Positions 27,009 through 35,391 of a DNA stretch of 64,000 nt are shown piece after piece. Made by a program: the position numbers and the translations under genes. Below the pieces are notes generated by a model that saw only the letters and a program-made list of their open reading frames with translations, was not told the DNA's origin and ran no database searches. The first letter of the stretch is position 1, and every line of letters starts with the position of its first letter. Where the stretch lies: NCBI RefSeq assembly GCF_016937515.1, contig NZ_JAFHKM010000002.1, forward strand, positions 186,001 to 250,000, read 5' to 3'. Source of the DNA: Cohnella algarum. GTDB taxonomy: Bacteria; Bacillota; Bacilli; Paenibacillales; Paenibacillaceae.

Positions 27009-28425
27009 GCTGGATCACCACCCTTTTCCGCGATGGCTTGGCGAACATTTTGCCGGGATTGAGCAGGCCCAGAGGGTCGAAAGCCGCCTTGATGCCCTTC
27101 AGCACTTCGATCCCCGGAGCGCCTACCTTCCATTCGAGAAACGGCGCCTTGACCATGCCGACGCCGTGCTCGCCGGTAATCGTGCCTCCCAGCGCGATCG
27201 CCGCTTCGAAAATTTCCGCGAACGCCTCCTCGACCCGGTGAACCTCGTCGCGATCGCGGGCGTCGGTCGTCGCCGTCGGATGCAAATTGCCGTCGCCGGC
27301 ATGGCCGAACGTGCAGATGTTGACGTCGTACTTGCGGGCGATGCGGTTGATTTCAAGCACCATGTCGGCGATTTTGGAGCGCGGCACGGTGGCGTCTTCG
27401 AGAATCGTCGTCGGCCGCAGGCGGGCAAGCGCCGTAAACGCGCTGCGCCGCGCGGTCAGCAGCTTGAGCGCCTCCTCCGGCGACGAGGCCACGCTGACTC
27501 TCGCCGCTTTTTCCCCGATGCAGATGGCTTCGATCGTCGCGATATCCCGTTCGACCAGCTCCGGCTCGCCGTCCTGCTCGATCAGCAAAATCGCCGCCAT
27601 GTCGAGCGGAAGGCCGAGCCCCGCGAAATCGTCCACGACCCGAATCGTCGGGTTGTCGAGAAATTCGAGCGTCGCGGGGATGATGCGGCTTTCGATAATT
27701 TTGGATACGGTGCGGGCCGCGTCGTACAGATCGTTGTACATCGCCAGCATCGTTTTTTTCGCTTTAGGCGGGGGAATCAGCTTCAGCGTCGCTTCGGTAA
27801 CGATCGCGAGCGTCCCTTCCGAACCGACAAGCAGCTTCGTCAAATCGTACCCGGCGACGTCCTTCATCAGCTTGCCGCCCGTGCGGATGATGTCCCCGTT
27901 CGCCAGCACCGCTTCGAGTCCGATTACGTAATCCTTCGTCGTTCCGTATTTGAGGCCGCGCAAGCCGCCCGAATTTTCCGCGATATTGCCGCCGATCGTC
28001 GAAATCGCCATGCTGCTGGGATCCGGCGGGTAAAACAAGCCGAGGCTTTCGACATGCGCGCTGAACAGCTTCGTATTCAATCCCGGCTGAACGACGGCAA
28101 CCAAATTTTCCAGATCGACCTCCAAAATCCGGTTCATCCGGTGCATGACCATGACGACGCCCCCCTGAACCGGAACGGTGCCGCCGCACAAATTCGTGCC
28201 CGACCCGCGGCTGACGACCGGAATGCGGTGCCTGTGCAGCACCTTCATCGTTTCGGACACCTGCCGGGTGTCGCGCGGATACACGACCGCGTCCGGCAGC
28301 GCCTGCTGCATCGGGGTACCGTCATACGAATGGGTGACGAGCGTCTGCATGTCGTCTCTAAAATCCTCGGCGCCTAAAACGGCGATCAATTCGCGTCTCG
28401 CTTGTTCGGGCAGCAAACCGGACAC
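27001..28425 (-). CDS. glcD: glycolate oxidase FAD-binding subunit GlcD
   Basis: A 474-residue FAD-linked oxidase. The FAD_binding_4 domain carries VVSRGSGTNLCGGTVP, FYPPDPSSMAISTIGGNIAENSGGL and GSEGTLAIVTEATL. The C-terminal oxidase domain includes CTFGHAGDGNLHPT and EHGVGMVKAPFLEWK, a standard GlcD/lactate-dehydrogenase ending. It oxidises glycolate (or D-lactate-like hydroxy acids) with GlcF. The start is GTG at 28425, but TTG at 28416 is better spaced from the AGAGGA ribosome site. Glycolate could arise from sugar-acid breakdown encoded nearby. The divergent GntR regulator shares the promoter region. Confidence 0.93.
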   Translation of the reverse strand: MSGLLPEQARRELIAVLGAEDFRDDMQTLVTHSYDGTPMQQALPDAVVYPRDTRQVSETMKVLHRHRIPVVSRGSGTNLCGGTVPVQGGVVMVMHRMNRILEVDLENLVAVVQPGLNTKLFSAHVESLGLFYPPDPSSMAISTIGGNIAENSGGLRGLKYGTTKDYVIGLEAVLANGDIIRTGGKLMKDVAGYDLTKLLVGSEGTLAIVTEATLKLIPPPKAKKTMLAMYNDLYDAARTVSKIIESRIIPATLEFLDNPTIRVVDDFAGLGLPLDMAAILLIEQDGEPELVERDIATIEAICIGEKAARVSVASSPEEALKLLTARRSAFTALARLRPTTILEDATVPRSKIADMVLEINRIARKYDVNICTFGHAGDGNLHPTATTDARDRDEVHRVEEAFAEIFEAAIALGGTITGEHGVGMVKAPFLEWKVGAPGIEVLKGIKAAFDPLGLLNPGKMFAKPSRKRVVIQHG

Positions 28426-28481
28426 TTCCTCTCGATGGATGAAAATGGCGATGCATAGCTTAGACCCTAATCGAACAGGTG

Positions 28482-28496
28482 ATCAGGTCATCTGAT
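28482..28496. promoter_or_regulatory. candidate GntR operator between glcD and its regulator
   Basis: ATCAG-GTCAT-CTGAT is a perfect inverted repeat with a five-base centre, inside GTGATCAGGTCATCTGATGA. It lies just downstream of the predicted glcD -10 box, where a bound repressor would block transcription. FadR-family GntR proteins use short palindromes of this type. The regulator gene starts 122 bp away. Confidence 0.55.
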
Positions 28497-28513
28497 GACT
28501 TTTGTCGGATTGT

Positions 28514-28542
28514 AGTATACACTAAAATAGAAGAATTGGAAA
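28514..28542 (-). promoter_or_regulatory. promoter of glcDF
   Basis: On the minus strand TTTCCA (28537-28542) and TATACT (28514-28519) are separated by exactly 17 bp, a good housekeeping sigma promoter. GGAAAGCGTTTAAG, a partial cre match, overlaps the -35 box, so catabolite repression is possible. Confidence 0.65.
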
Positions 28543-28618
28543 GCGTTTAAGCGCGAAATTCGGCCTGCGGCGAACCGGCTTCCTGCCGGTCGCGCGACTG
28601 CCGGGCAAAGGAGCCATC

Positions 28619-29341
28619 ATGAACGAAAACCGACCGTTAAAAAGCCACGAGTGGGTCATGAACGATTTGCGAAAACAGCTTGAGGAAGGAGCGCTCTCCC
28701 CCGGCGACCGGCTCGCGTCGGTCGTCGAGCTTGCGGAGCGATACGGGGTCGGCCGGTCGACCGTCCGCGAAGCGCTGAGCGCCCTGAAGGCGATGGGGAT
28801 GCTCGATATCCGGCAAGGCGGCGGCACGTTCGTGAAAGCGACGTTGCCGGCCGCCGCGCCGCCGCACCCCGGCATGCTGCAGCCCGAAGCCTGGGCCGAC
28901 CGGGCCCTCACTCTGCGGCATATTCTCGAAGTGCGGCGCGTGCTGGAAACCGGCTGCGCCGCGCTTGCCGCCGCGAGCCGGTCGGCGGACGATTTGGCCA
29001 GGCTGGCGGGGACGCTGGCGGAAATGGAAGCGCACATGGACGACGAGGCATTCAATGAGCAAGCGGACGTTCGGTTCCACGAGCAGATCGCCGCCGCCAC
29101 CCATAATCCGCTGCTGATGCAGCTGATGGAGACGATGGCGGCACGTCTTCACGACAGCATGCGGGATACGCGGGCGTTGTGGTTTTACGCCGAGCGTTCG
29201 ACCGCCGAGCGGCTGCTGGAGGAGCACCGCGCGATATATGAGGCGATCGCGGAAGGCGATGCGGGCGCGGCGACGCTGCGCATGCAACTGCACATCGCCA
29301 AAGTCGAGCAGGTGCTGGGGGAGAAGGGCGCGGGCGCTTAA
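28619..29341 (+). CDS. GntR/FadR-family (FCD) transcriptional regulator
   Basis: A 240-residue regulator. The winged helix-turn-helix (residues 8-75) includes SVVELAERYGVGRSTVREALSALKAMG and the wing GGGTFVK. The C-terminal FCD effector domain (about 95-225) has RHILEVRRVLETG, DVRFHEQIAAATHNPLL and LLEEHRAIYEAI, with the Asp/His residues that usually hold a metal. A GGAG site precedes the ATG. It is divergent from glcDF and likely represses or activates those genes in response to glycolate or a related hydroxy acid, as LldR/GlcC-type regulators do. Confidence 0.92.
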   Translation: MNENRPLKSHEWVMNDLRKQLEEGALSPGDRLASVVELAERYGVGRSTVREALSALKAMGMLDIRQGGGTFVKATLPAAAPPHPGMLQPEAWADRALTLRHILEVRRVLETGCAALAAASRSADDLARLAGTLAEMEAHMDDEAFNEQADVRFHEQIAAATHNPLLMQLMETMAARLHDSMRDTRALWFYAERSTAERLLEEHRAIYEAIAEGDAGAATLRMQLHIAKVEQVLGEKGAGA

Positions 29342-29383
29342 AGGCGGGTTATGGCCTGTTGAAAATCGAAAAGCAAAAAGAAA

Positions 29384-29406
29384 AAAGCCCCGAAAAACGG
29401 GGCTTT
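29384..29406. terminator. bidirectional terminator between the GntR gene and nrdF
   Basis: AAAGCCCCG and CGGGGCTTT form a nine-pair stem around AAAAA. A-rich sequence precedes it on the plus strand, giving a T-tract on the minus strand. It lies between two convergent genes and can serve both. Confidence 0.8.
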
Positions 29407-29484
29407 GCCAACAATCCGAATCAAGCAAGCGCGGCCTTAATCTTTCGCCTGAAGGTTTTAGGTTGATGCAGCGCTCCTGCCGTC

Positions 29485-30438
29485 TTAATCGAAAATAAAG
29501 TCCTCGTCCGAAAGCGGCTCGACGTTCGTCGCGCGGACGTAGCCATTGCCTTTTTTGGAGAAAAAGTCGTGCTGCTTCGTCTTCGTGCTGAGGCCGTTCT
29601 GGACGATCGGGTTGATGTCCTCTTCCGGAAACGGCGGCTCGAAGCCGAGGTTCATGAACGCCTTGTTCGCGTTGTACCGCAGGAACGCCTTCACTTCCTC
29701 CTGCAGCCCGATTTGCGCGTACAGCTCGTCCGTGTACGCCTCTTCGTTCTGGTGGAGGAACTTGAACAAGCCGATCAGCGTCTCGTAAGCCGCCTGCTGC
29801 TCGTCCTCGTCCAGCTTCGCGTACACCTCTTGCGCGAGCACGCCGACGTACAGGCCGTGAATGCTCTCGTCGCGAAGAATCAGGTCGATGATTTCGCCGC
29901 AGCTCGTCATTTGACCCTGGCCCGCCAAATAAAGCGGATAGAAAAAGCCGCTGTAGAACAGGTAGCTTTCGAGCAGCACCGACGCGCCCATCGCCAGGAA
30001 CAAGTCCTTCTGCGTATGGATGTTCTGATAGTACTGGGCGATCGTTTCCGCCTTCGTTTGCAAATGCTTGTTGTTCTCGACCCAGCGGAACACTTCGTCG
30101 ATCTCTTCGTTCGTCGCAAGCGTCGTAAAAATGCTGCTGTACGACTTGGCGTGGATTTGCTCCATCATCCCCATGAACGACAGGACCGCCTTGCGCTGAA
30201 GCCCTTCGACGTGGTCGTTGATGCCCGGCATGCCGACGCCGCCTTGCAGCGTGTCGAGCAGCGTCAAACCGCCCAACACTTTGATGTATGTATCCTGTTC
30301 CGCCTCGCTCAGCTTGATCCACGTCATCTTGTCGTCGGACAGCGGAATTTCGTCGTCCGTCCAAAATTGCATGATGTTTTGCTTCCAGAACGTAATCGTA
30401 TAATCGTCGTCGGGACGATTCCAGTTAACGGCTTTCAT
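29485..30438 (-). CDS. nrdF: class Ib ribonucleoside-diphosphate reductase beta subunit NrdF
   Basis: A 317-residue radical-generating subunit. Metal ligands are recognisable in LGGLTLLDTLQGG (Asp), MGMMEQIHAKSYSS (Glu and His) and LILRDESIHGLYVG (Glu and His). The radical tyrosine lies in the EQIHAKSYS region by family alignment. The C-terminus, ending DEDFIFD, docks to NrdE. It houses the dimanganese or diiron centre that oxidises a tyrosine, with NrdI supplying the oxidant. It lies 174 bp downstream of nrdE, separated by a hairpin. A GAGGAGAG site precedes the ATG. Confidence 0.96.
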   Translation of the reverse strand: MKAVNWNRPDDDYTITFWKQNIMQFWTDDEIPLSDDKMTWIKLSEAEQDTYIKVLGGLTLLDTLQGGVGMPGINDHVEGLQRKAVLSFMGMMEQIHAKSYSSIFTTLATNEEIDEVFRWVENNKHLQTKAETIAQYYQNIHTQKDLFLAMGASVLLESYLFYSGFFYPLYLAGQGQMTSCGEIIDLILRDESIHGLYVGVLAQEVYAKLDEDEQQAAYETLIGLFKFLHQNEEAYTDELYAQIGLQEEVKAFLRYNANKAFMNLGFEPPFPEEDINPIVQNGLSTKTKQHDFFSKKGNGYVRATNVEPLSDEDFIFD

Positions 30439-30472
30439 GAAAACTCTCCTCTCGCTGCCCCCTTCGGGGATA

Positions 30473-30494
30473 GAAAAGCCCGCTTCGCGGGCTT
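30473..30494 (-). terminator. attenuator-like hairpin between nrdE and nrdF
   Basis: AAGCCCG and CGGGCTT pair around a five-base loop; on the minus strand the stem runs into TTTTCT. It lies after nrdE and 35 bp before the nrdF start codon. It looks like a weak terminator or a stabilising stem that could set the ratio of the two subunits. Confidence 0.55.
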
Positions 30495-30612
30495 AACGGT
30501 TCTGACGCCGCCGGGACGCATGTTCAGAAGCTTGTCCCGCCCTGCTGAAGAGGAAGGGAAGCCCCGGCCGGCGGCGGCGCGGATAGGAATCGAATGCGGA
30601 ATCGCGCGGATT

Positions 30613-32703
30613 TTACACGGCGCAGCTGACGCACTCTTCGACGCTCAGACGGTTCGTCCGCGTATAGTAGAGCGACTTCAGCCCTTTGCGCGCGGCGTAA
30701 ATGTAGTAGCGGGCCAACTGCCGCGTCGTCACGTCGCTGTTGACGTGGAGCACGGTCGAGATGCCTTGGTCGACGTGCTCGGCGATTTCCGCGATCAGGT
30801 CGATGATTTTGAACTGGTTCATCTGATAGGCCGATTTATAATAGAAGAAATTCGACGCGTTCATGTAAGGCATCGGATAATACGTCGTCGAGTTGGCGTA
30901 CGTGCGCGTTTCGATCGGCTCGACGATCGGCATGACGCTCGACGTCGCGTTCTGAATGTACGAAATGCTTTGCGTCGGCGCGATCGCCAAGCGATACGCG
31001 TGATACAGGCCGTGCTTCATGACGTTACCCTTCAAAACCGCCCAGTCGGCCGGCGCCGGAATGTCGATGCCGGCGAACAGCTGCCGCACCCTTTCCGTGC
31101 GCGGGCGGTAGTCCGTTTCCAAATACTTGTCGAAGTAGGTGCCTTTCGCATATTCGGACTTCTCGAAGCCGGCGAACGTGATGCCGGTCTTTTCGGCGAT
31201 TTCGCAGCTCTTCTCGATCGAATGGAAGTTCATCATCATGAAGAACGTACGGGCGAAATCCCTCGCTTCTTCGCTTTCGTAGGCGATCAGGTTTTTCGCC
31301 AGGTAGCCGTGCAGGTTCATGGCGCCGAGTCCGACCGAGTGAAGCTCGGCGTTCGCTTTCGCCACGCCCGGCGCGTTCATGACCGTCGTCATGTCGCTGA
31401 CGGCCGTAAGCCCCGCGATCCCCTCGTGCACCGATTCCTTGATTTTGCCGCTTTCCATCACGTTCACGATGTTAAGCGAAGCGAGGTTGCAGCTGATGTC
31501 CCGGCGGATAATGTCCTCTTCGCCGTAATCGGTAATTTCCGACGTCTCCTGCAGTTGGAAAATTTCCGTGCACAGGTTGGACATTTTGATCGAGCCGATA
31601 TCTTTAAGCGCATGCGCTTTGTTGGCGTTCGTCTTGTTCATGATGTACGGGTAGCCCGATTCGAGCTGGATGGACGCGATCTTCGTCAGCATGTCGCGGG
31701 CGCTGAGCGGCGATTTTTTGATGACGCGGTCGTCCGCCAGCAGCTTGTCGTACATCTCGTCGAGGTCCATGTCGTCCAGATGCTGGCCGTATGCGCGATA
31801 CACCGAATACGGAGCGAACACGTGCAGCGGCTTGTTTTGCTCCGCCAGCTCATACAGCTTGTTCGGCACGATCAGGCCGATCGACAGCGTCTGCAGGCGC
31901 GTTTTCTCGTCGGCGTTGATTTTTTTGGAATCGAGGAATTCCATGACGTCCCAGCCGAAAATGTTATAGTACGCGGCGCCGGAGCCTTTGCGCTGTCCCA
32001 TCTGGTCGGCGTAGGAGAAGGCGTCCTCCATCAGCTTCAGCACGGGCATGATCCCTTTGGCGGCGCCTTCCACGCCCTTGATCGCTTCGCCGCGGCCGCG
32101 CAGCTTCGACAGGTTGACCGCAACGCCGCCGCCGATCTTCGACAGCTGCATGCAGGTAGCCAGCACGTAATTGATCGAATTGAGCGCATCGTCCATTTCC
32201 AGCAGGAAGCAGGACACCATTTCGCCGCGGCGGCTCTTGCCCGCGTTCAGGAACGTCGGGGTTGCCGGCTGCAGCCGCTGCTCCATCATCGAAGCGGCCA
32301 GCGTGCGGGCGGTCGCGAAATCGCCTCTGCCGAGGTGAAGCGCCACGATGGCGACGCGATCCGGGTAATGCTCCAGGTACGTCTTCTTGTCGTTGCTTCT
32401 TACCGCGTAGTCGGAATAAAACTTGGAGGCGGCCATATATGAAGGAAATTGAAAATGATAGCTGTGCGTCAGTTCGTATACTTGCAGGACGTCGTTTTCG
32501 GAGTAGTGTTGAAAAACGTCTTCGTAGTAGTCGTTCTCGATCATGTAGCTTACTTTGGCCAAATGGCCGTCAAAGCGAAGGGATTTCGTTTCGACTTCGG
32601 CCATGAACGCCTTGATGGCCTCCTGGTCCTTGTCCAGTTGGAAAAATCCGTCGGCGCCTCGTTGCATCAATAGGTTGTTCAGCTCAATATGCTTCAATAT
32701 CAT
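30613..32703 (-). CDS. nrdE: class Ib ribonucleoside-diphosphate reductase alpha subunit NrdE
   Basis: A 696-residue catalytic subunit that reduces ribonucleoside diphosphates to deoxy forms. Recognisable features are SCFLLEMDDALNSI and CMQLSKIGGGVAVNLS (first active-site region), NLCTEIFQ with DISCNLASLNI (N-C-E active site), and PTQSISYIQNATSSVMP. The C-terminal redox pair is CVSC in VEECVSCAV. It lacks the ~80-residue N-terminal ATP cone of class Ia, as is usual for Ib. The ATG at 32703 lies 20 nt inside nrdI and follows GGGGAGTGA, so the genes are translationally coupled. Confidence 0.96.
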   Translation of the reverse strand: MILKHIELNNLLMQRGADGFFQLDKDQEAIKAFMAEVETKSLRFDGHLAKVSYMIENDYYEDVFQHYSENDVLQVYELTHSYHFQFPSYMAASKFYSDYAVRSNDKKTYLEHYPDRVAIVALHLGRGDFATARTLAASMMEQRLQPATPTFLNAGKSRRGEMVSCFLLEMDDALNSINYVLATCMQLSKIGGGVAVNLSKLRGRGEAIKGVEGAAKGIMPVLKLMEDAFSYADQMGQRKGSGAAYYNIFGWDVMEFLDSKKINADEKTRLQTLSIGLIVPNKLYELAEQNKPLHVFAPYSVYRAYGQHLDDMDLDEMYDKLLADDRVIKKSPLSARDMLTKIASIQLESGYPYIMNKTNANKAHALKDIGSIKMSNLCTEIFQLQETSEITDYGEEDIIRRDISCNLASLNIVNVMESGKIKESVHEGIAGLTAVSDMTTVMNAPGVAKANAELHSVGLGAMNLHGYLAKNLIAYESEEARDFARTFFMMMNFHSIEKSCEIAEKTGITFAGFEKSEYAKGTYFDKYLETDYRPRTERVRQLFAGIDIPAPADWAVLKGNVMKHGLYHAYRLAIAPTQSISYIQNATSSVMPIVEPIETRTYANSTTYYPMPYMNASNFFYYKSAYQMNQFKIIDLIAEIAEHVDQGISTVLHVNSDVTTRQLARYYIYAARKGLKSLYYTRTNRLSVEECVSCAV

Positions 32704-33043
32704 TCACTCCCCGCACAAAATGCTCGACGTCTCGCGTCGTGCCCGAAAGCTCGAACTTGGTGATGACCGGAACTCCGTACAGCGACGAAATCGTATCCGC
32801 GCTCTTCGCAAATCCGTCGCCCCAATTGCGGTTGCCGCTGGCGGAAACGCCTTTGAGCTGACGATGGTTGCGATTCAGAAACTTCATGACCCGCTCGGGA
32901 GCTTGTCCGAATCCCGTCGTATAGGTCACGAGCACAAACGGTTCTTCCACGCTCATGTTCTCGTCGATCTGGACGGAAGGCATATTGAGCTTGGCGATAA
33001 ACCGGCGGACGTTCCCCGTCTTGGAATCGTAGGCAATCAACAT
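32684..33043 (-). CDS. nrdI: class Ib ribonucleotide reductase flavodoxin NrdI
   Basis: A 119-residue flavodoxin-like protein that binds FMN and activates the NrdF metal centre. The FMN phosphate loop is YDSKTGNVRRF; VTYTTGFGQAP and SGNRNWGDGFAKSAD are family hallmarks. It is the first gene of nrdIEF and overlaps nrdE. The usual order and sizes argue for an intact class Ib system. Confidence 0.94.
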   Translation of the reverse strand: MLIAYDSKTGNVRRFIAKLNMPSVQIDENMSVEEPFVLVTYTTGFGQAPERVMKFLNRNHRQLKGVSASGNRNWGDGFAKSADTISSLYGVPVITKFELSGTTRDVEHFVRGVNDIEAY

Positions 33044-33078
33044 CTAGTTCGAGCTCCTTTCATTTTCCGAAAATGAAC

Positions 33079-33110
33079 GGCGCATCCGGTTGTTCCTTGC
33101 CGGACACGCC
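33079..33110 (-). promoter_or_regulatory. leader stem-loop upstream of nrdI
   Basis: GGCG-CA-TCCGG pairs with CCGGA-CA-CGCC around a ten-base loop in the ~200-nt leader between the nrd promoter and nrdI. No known riboswitch class was recognised. The rest of the leader is GC-rich near the gene and AT-rich near the promoter. Confidence 0.4.
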
Positions 33111-33248
33111 GCTCAACATATTGCGGGGCGCGAACCCCCCGTTTCCCGCTGCGCCGCGGGACCAAGACTCTATTTCCGCGTTCCTATTCCTGCAATGCCG
33201 ATGAGAGACTATGTATTTCATTTAACCCATATCTAGATCGCTTAATCA

Positions 33249-33277
33249 AATTTAAATCAATATATTGTGTTTGTCAA
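33249..33277 (-). promoter_or_regulatory. nrdIEF promoter with NrdR box
   Basis: On the minus strand, a perfect -35 box TTGACA (33272-33277) and a TAAATT -10 (33249-33254) are 17 bp apart. The spacer is filled by ACACAATATATTGATT (33255-33270), which matches 14 of 16 positions of the NrdR box consensus. NrdR bound there would block RNA polymerase, as expected for a gene set repressed when dATP is plentiful. Confidence 0.85.
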
Positions 33278-33354
33278 TAATCCGTCCCGAAAATAGTCAT
33301 GTCGTCCTTCATCAAAAACGGTACTTTGGACGCTTTTCCAAGGCGCGGCGCGGC

Positions 33355-34263
33355 TTAGCCGCGCATGCGCCGGCGAAACTCTTTCGGCGAATGAGAGTTA
33401 TAGCGGCGGAACAATTTATAAAATTGGGCCATGTTCCAGATTCCGACCTCGAAACCGATCTCCAAAATGCTGAGGTCGCTCGTCGCCAGCAGCCTTTCCG
33501 CTTTTTTGATCCGGTTGTAATTGACGTAATCGACGAACGGAACGCCCACGGCCTTTTTGAACGATTTGATAAAATGGTGGTAGCTCATGCCCATCAGGGC
33601 GCGGACGTCGTCCACCGTTATTTTTTCCCCGAGGTGGCCGTCCACGTAGTCGAGAACGGGACGAAAGCGCTCGAGCTCCAGATCGTTGGCGCGCTGAAGC
33701 AGCCCGCGGCTGTCGCGGCGGAGCAGCAGGAGCAGCAGCCGTTTCAGCGACGATCCGATCGCGAGCTCGTAGCCGATTTCCTTGCGCGCCGTTTCCGAAA
33801 AAATATCCGAGACAAGCTTGAACGCTTCTTCCTTCGCCTCCGGCTGCTCGTCGAAAATATAATTCATCTTTTCCAGGGCGGCGAACCGCTCGGAGAACCC
33901 GTTCAAGTAAGGAAGCATGCTCGGATCGAAATGGCGTTCCAGCTCCACCTGCAGCACCGTATAGCGCAGCGGAACGTCCGACCCGTTGCAGGTGCGGTGA
34001 AGCCCGGAAGAGCCGATCACCATCATATCGCCCGCCTCGAGCGTACGCGAGGCGGCGGGCGTCTGCACGCGCAGGCTGCCTTCCGAGATGGCCAAAAACT
34101 CGACTTCCTTGTGGTAATGCCAGGGCCACGTCTCCGGGACCGGGCGAATTCCGTCGGCGTCGCGAATTTCCCATACTTTTAAAAACAGCAGCGGATTTTG
34201 ATAGACCACTTTTTCGTTGACGGCCTGTACGTCCGTATCGGGCCAAGGCTGGCGGTTCGACAT
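33355..34263 (-). CDS. AraC-family transcriptional regulator with cupin sensor domain
   Basis: A 302-residue regulator. The N-terminal cupin domain (about 20-120) contains TWPWHYHKEVEFLAISEGSL and LEAGDMMVIGSSGLH, typical of sugar-sensing AraC proteins. The C-terminal AraC domain (about 200-300) has VDDVRALMGMSYHHFIKSFKK and LEIGFEVGIWNMAQFYKLFRR. ATG at 34263 begins the recognisable protein; sequence upstream in this frame belongs to the antisense of the neighbour. It is divergent from the ThuA-domain gene and probably regulates it. Confidence 0.92.
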   Translation of the reverse strand: MSNRQPWPDTDVQAVNEKVVYQNPLLFLKVWEIRDADGIRPVPETWPWHYHKEVEFLAISEGSLRVQTPAASRTLEAGDMMVIGSSGLHRTCNGSDVPLRYTVLQVELERHFDPSMLPYLNGFSERFAALEKMNYIFDEQPEAKEEAFKLVSDIFSETARKEIGYELAIGSSLKRLLLLLLRRDSRGLLQRANDLELERFRPVLDYVDGHLGEKITVDDVRALMGMSYHHFIKSFKKAVGVPFVDYVNYNRIKKAERLLATSDLSILEIGFEVGIWNMAQFYKLFRRYNSHSPKEFRRRMRG

Positions 34264-34362
34264 GCGGACCCTACCTTTCGGCTGAAAAGTACATTTGCAA
34301 GTATACCACTTTTGAATAAAAAAGCGTTGAAATTCGGCATATCGAAAAAGCGGCGGGTTGCC

Positions 34363-34386
34363 TATACTGGGAAATAAGCGTTTACA
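34363..34386 (+). promoter_or_regulatory. -10 box and cre-like site upstream of the ThuA gene
   Basis: TATACT (34363-34368) is followed by AAATAAGCGTTTACA (34372-34386), which matches 13 of 15 positions of the CcpA cre consensus. A cre just downstream of the -10 would block transcription in rich sugar. No clear -35 was found, as expected where an AraC activator is needed. Confidence 0.5.
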
Positions 34387-34413
34387 CGAACAACCGACGA
34401 GGAGAGAAGCGAT

Positions 34414-35148
34414 ATGACCGCCAAGCTTAAAGTAACCGTCTGGAACGAATTCAGACACGAGCAGCACAACGAAAAGGTGCGGAGCGTTTACCCCGGCGGC
34501 ATTCACGCCGCGATCGGCGAAGGCCTCGCCGGGACGGCCGACGTCGCCTACGCCACGCTGGACCAGGACGAGGAGCACGGCTTGTCGGAAAGCCGCCTGG
34601 CCGAAACCGACGTTCTGATCTGGTGGGGCCATATGGCCCACGGCGACGTCAAGGACGAAATCGTGGAGCGCGTCAAGCGCCGCGTCCTGCAGGGAATGGG
34701 TCTGATCGTGCTGCACTCCGGGCATTTTTCGAAAATTTTCAAGACGCTCATGGGAACGTCGTGCGATTTGAAATGGCGCGAAGCGGACGAGAAGGAGCGG
34801 TTGTGGGTCGTATCGCCGGGCCATCCGATCGCGGAAGGAATCGGCGAATACATCGAGCTGCCGCAGGAGGAAATGTACGGCGAGCATTTCGACATTCCGC
34901 AGCCGGACGAGCTCGTATTCGTCAGCTGGTTCGAGGGCGGCGAAGTGTTCCGCAGCGGGTGCACGTTCCATCGCGGCCAGGGAAAAATTTTCTACTTCCG
35001 CCCCGGTCACGAAACGTACCCGACCTACTACAACGAGCAGGTTCGGACGGTCATCCGCAACGCCGTCAAGTGGGCCGCTCCGACGCGAAGGGACTATCCG
35101 ACGTACGGCAACCACAAGCCGCTCGAAGCGATCGGGAACAAGGCGTAA
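34414..35148 (+). CDS. ThuA-like domain protein (trehalose utilisation family)
   Basis: A 244-residue protein of the ThuA family, which has a class-I glutamine-amidotransferase-like fold and is linked to disaccharide oxidation in rhizobia. The start [23 protein letters not shown], the segment [14 protein letters not shown] and the [14 protein letters not shown] motif are typical. [16 protein letters not shown] and [13 protein letters not shown] follow. ATG is preceded by GAGGAGAG. It stands alone between an AraC regulator and a strong terminator, so it is a single-gene unit. The biochemical role of the family is uncertain; a link to sugar utilisation is inferred from the regulator and cre site. 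Confidence 0.88.
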   Translation: MTAKLKVTVWNEFRHEQHNEKVRSVYPGGIHAAIGEGLAGTADVAYATLDQDEEHGLSESRLAETDVLIWWGHMAHGDVKDEIVERVKRRVLQGMGLIVLHSGHFSKIFKTLMGTSCDLKWREADEKERLWVVSPGHPIAEGIGEYIELPQEEMYGEHFDIPQPDELVFVSWFEGGEVFRSGCTFHRGQGKIFYFRPGHETYPTYYNEQVRTVIRNAVKWAAPTRRDYPTYGNHKPLEAIGNKA

Positions 35149-35159
35149 CGCCGCAAAAG

Positions 35160-35211
35160 GCAAGCCCGCAAGGCCGCGAAAGCGCGGCTTTGCGGGCTTG
35201 CTCTCTTTTTT
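35160..35211 (+). terminator. strong rho-independent terminator after the ThuA gene
   Basis: GCAAGCCCGCAA and TTGCGGGCTTGC form a long stem extended by GCCGCG/CGCGGC, followed by CTCTCTTTTTT. It ends the ThuA transcript 11 bp after the stop codon. Confidence 0.9.
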
Positions 35212-35322
35212 GCGGATTGCCGCTGTGAGTTCGGCCTCGCTGCATCCGTTTCTCGTCCGGCTCCTTCTTCCCGCGTGCGCCCGGTTCCGCCGACGTTGCC
35301 GGCGGCGATTCGACCGCGAGGC

Positions 35323-35351
35323 TTCAAACGCCGGACCGTTTGGACTATAAT
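35323..35351 (+). promoter_or_regulatory. promoter of the MBL-fold hydrolase gene
   Basis: TTCAAA (35323-35328) and a perfect TATAAT (35346-35351) are separated by 17 bp, 40 bp upstream of the start codon at 35392. No operator-like repeat was seen. Confidence 0.65.
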
Positions 35352-35391
35352 TATCTTAGCACTAAACAAATCGCAGGAAAAGGTGGTTGCT

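Noticed and set aside
33044..33248. Cobalamin or other riboswitch in the nrdIEF leader
   Set aside because: Class Ib reductase does not call for B12 control, and no conserved B12-box sequence was seen; only simple hairpins are present.
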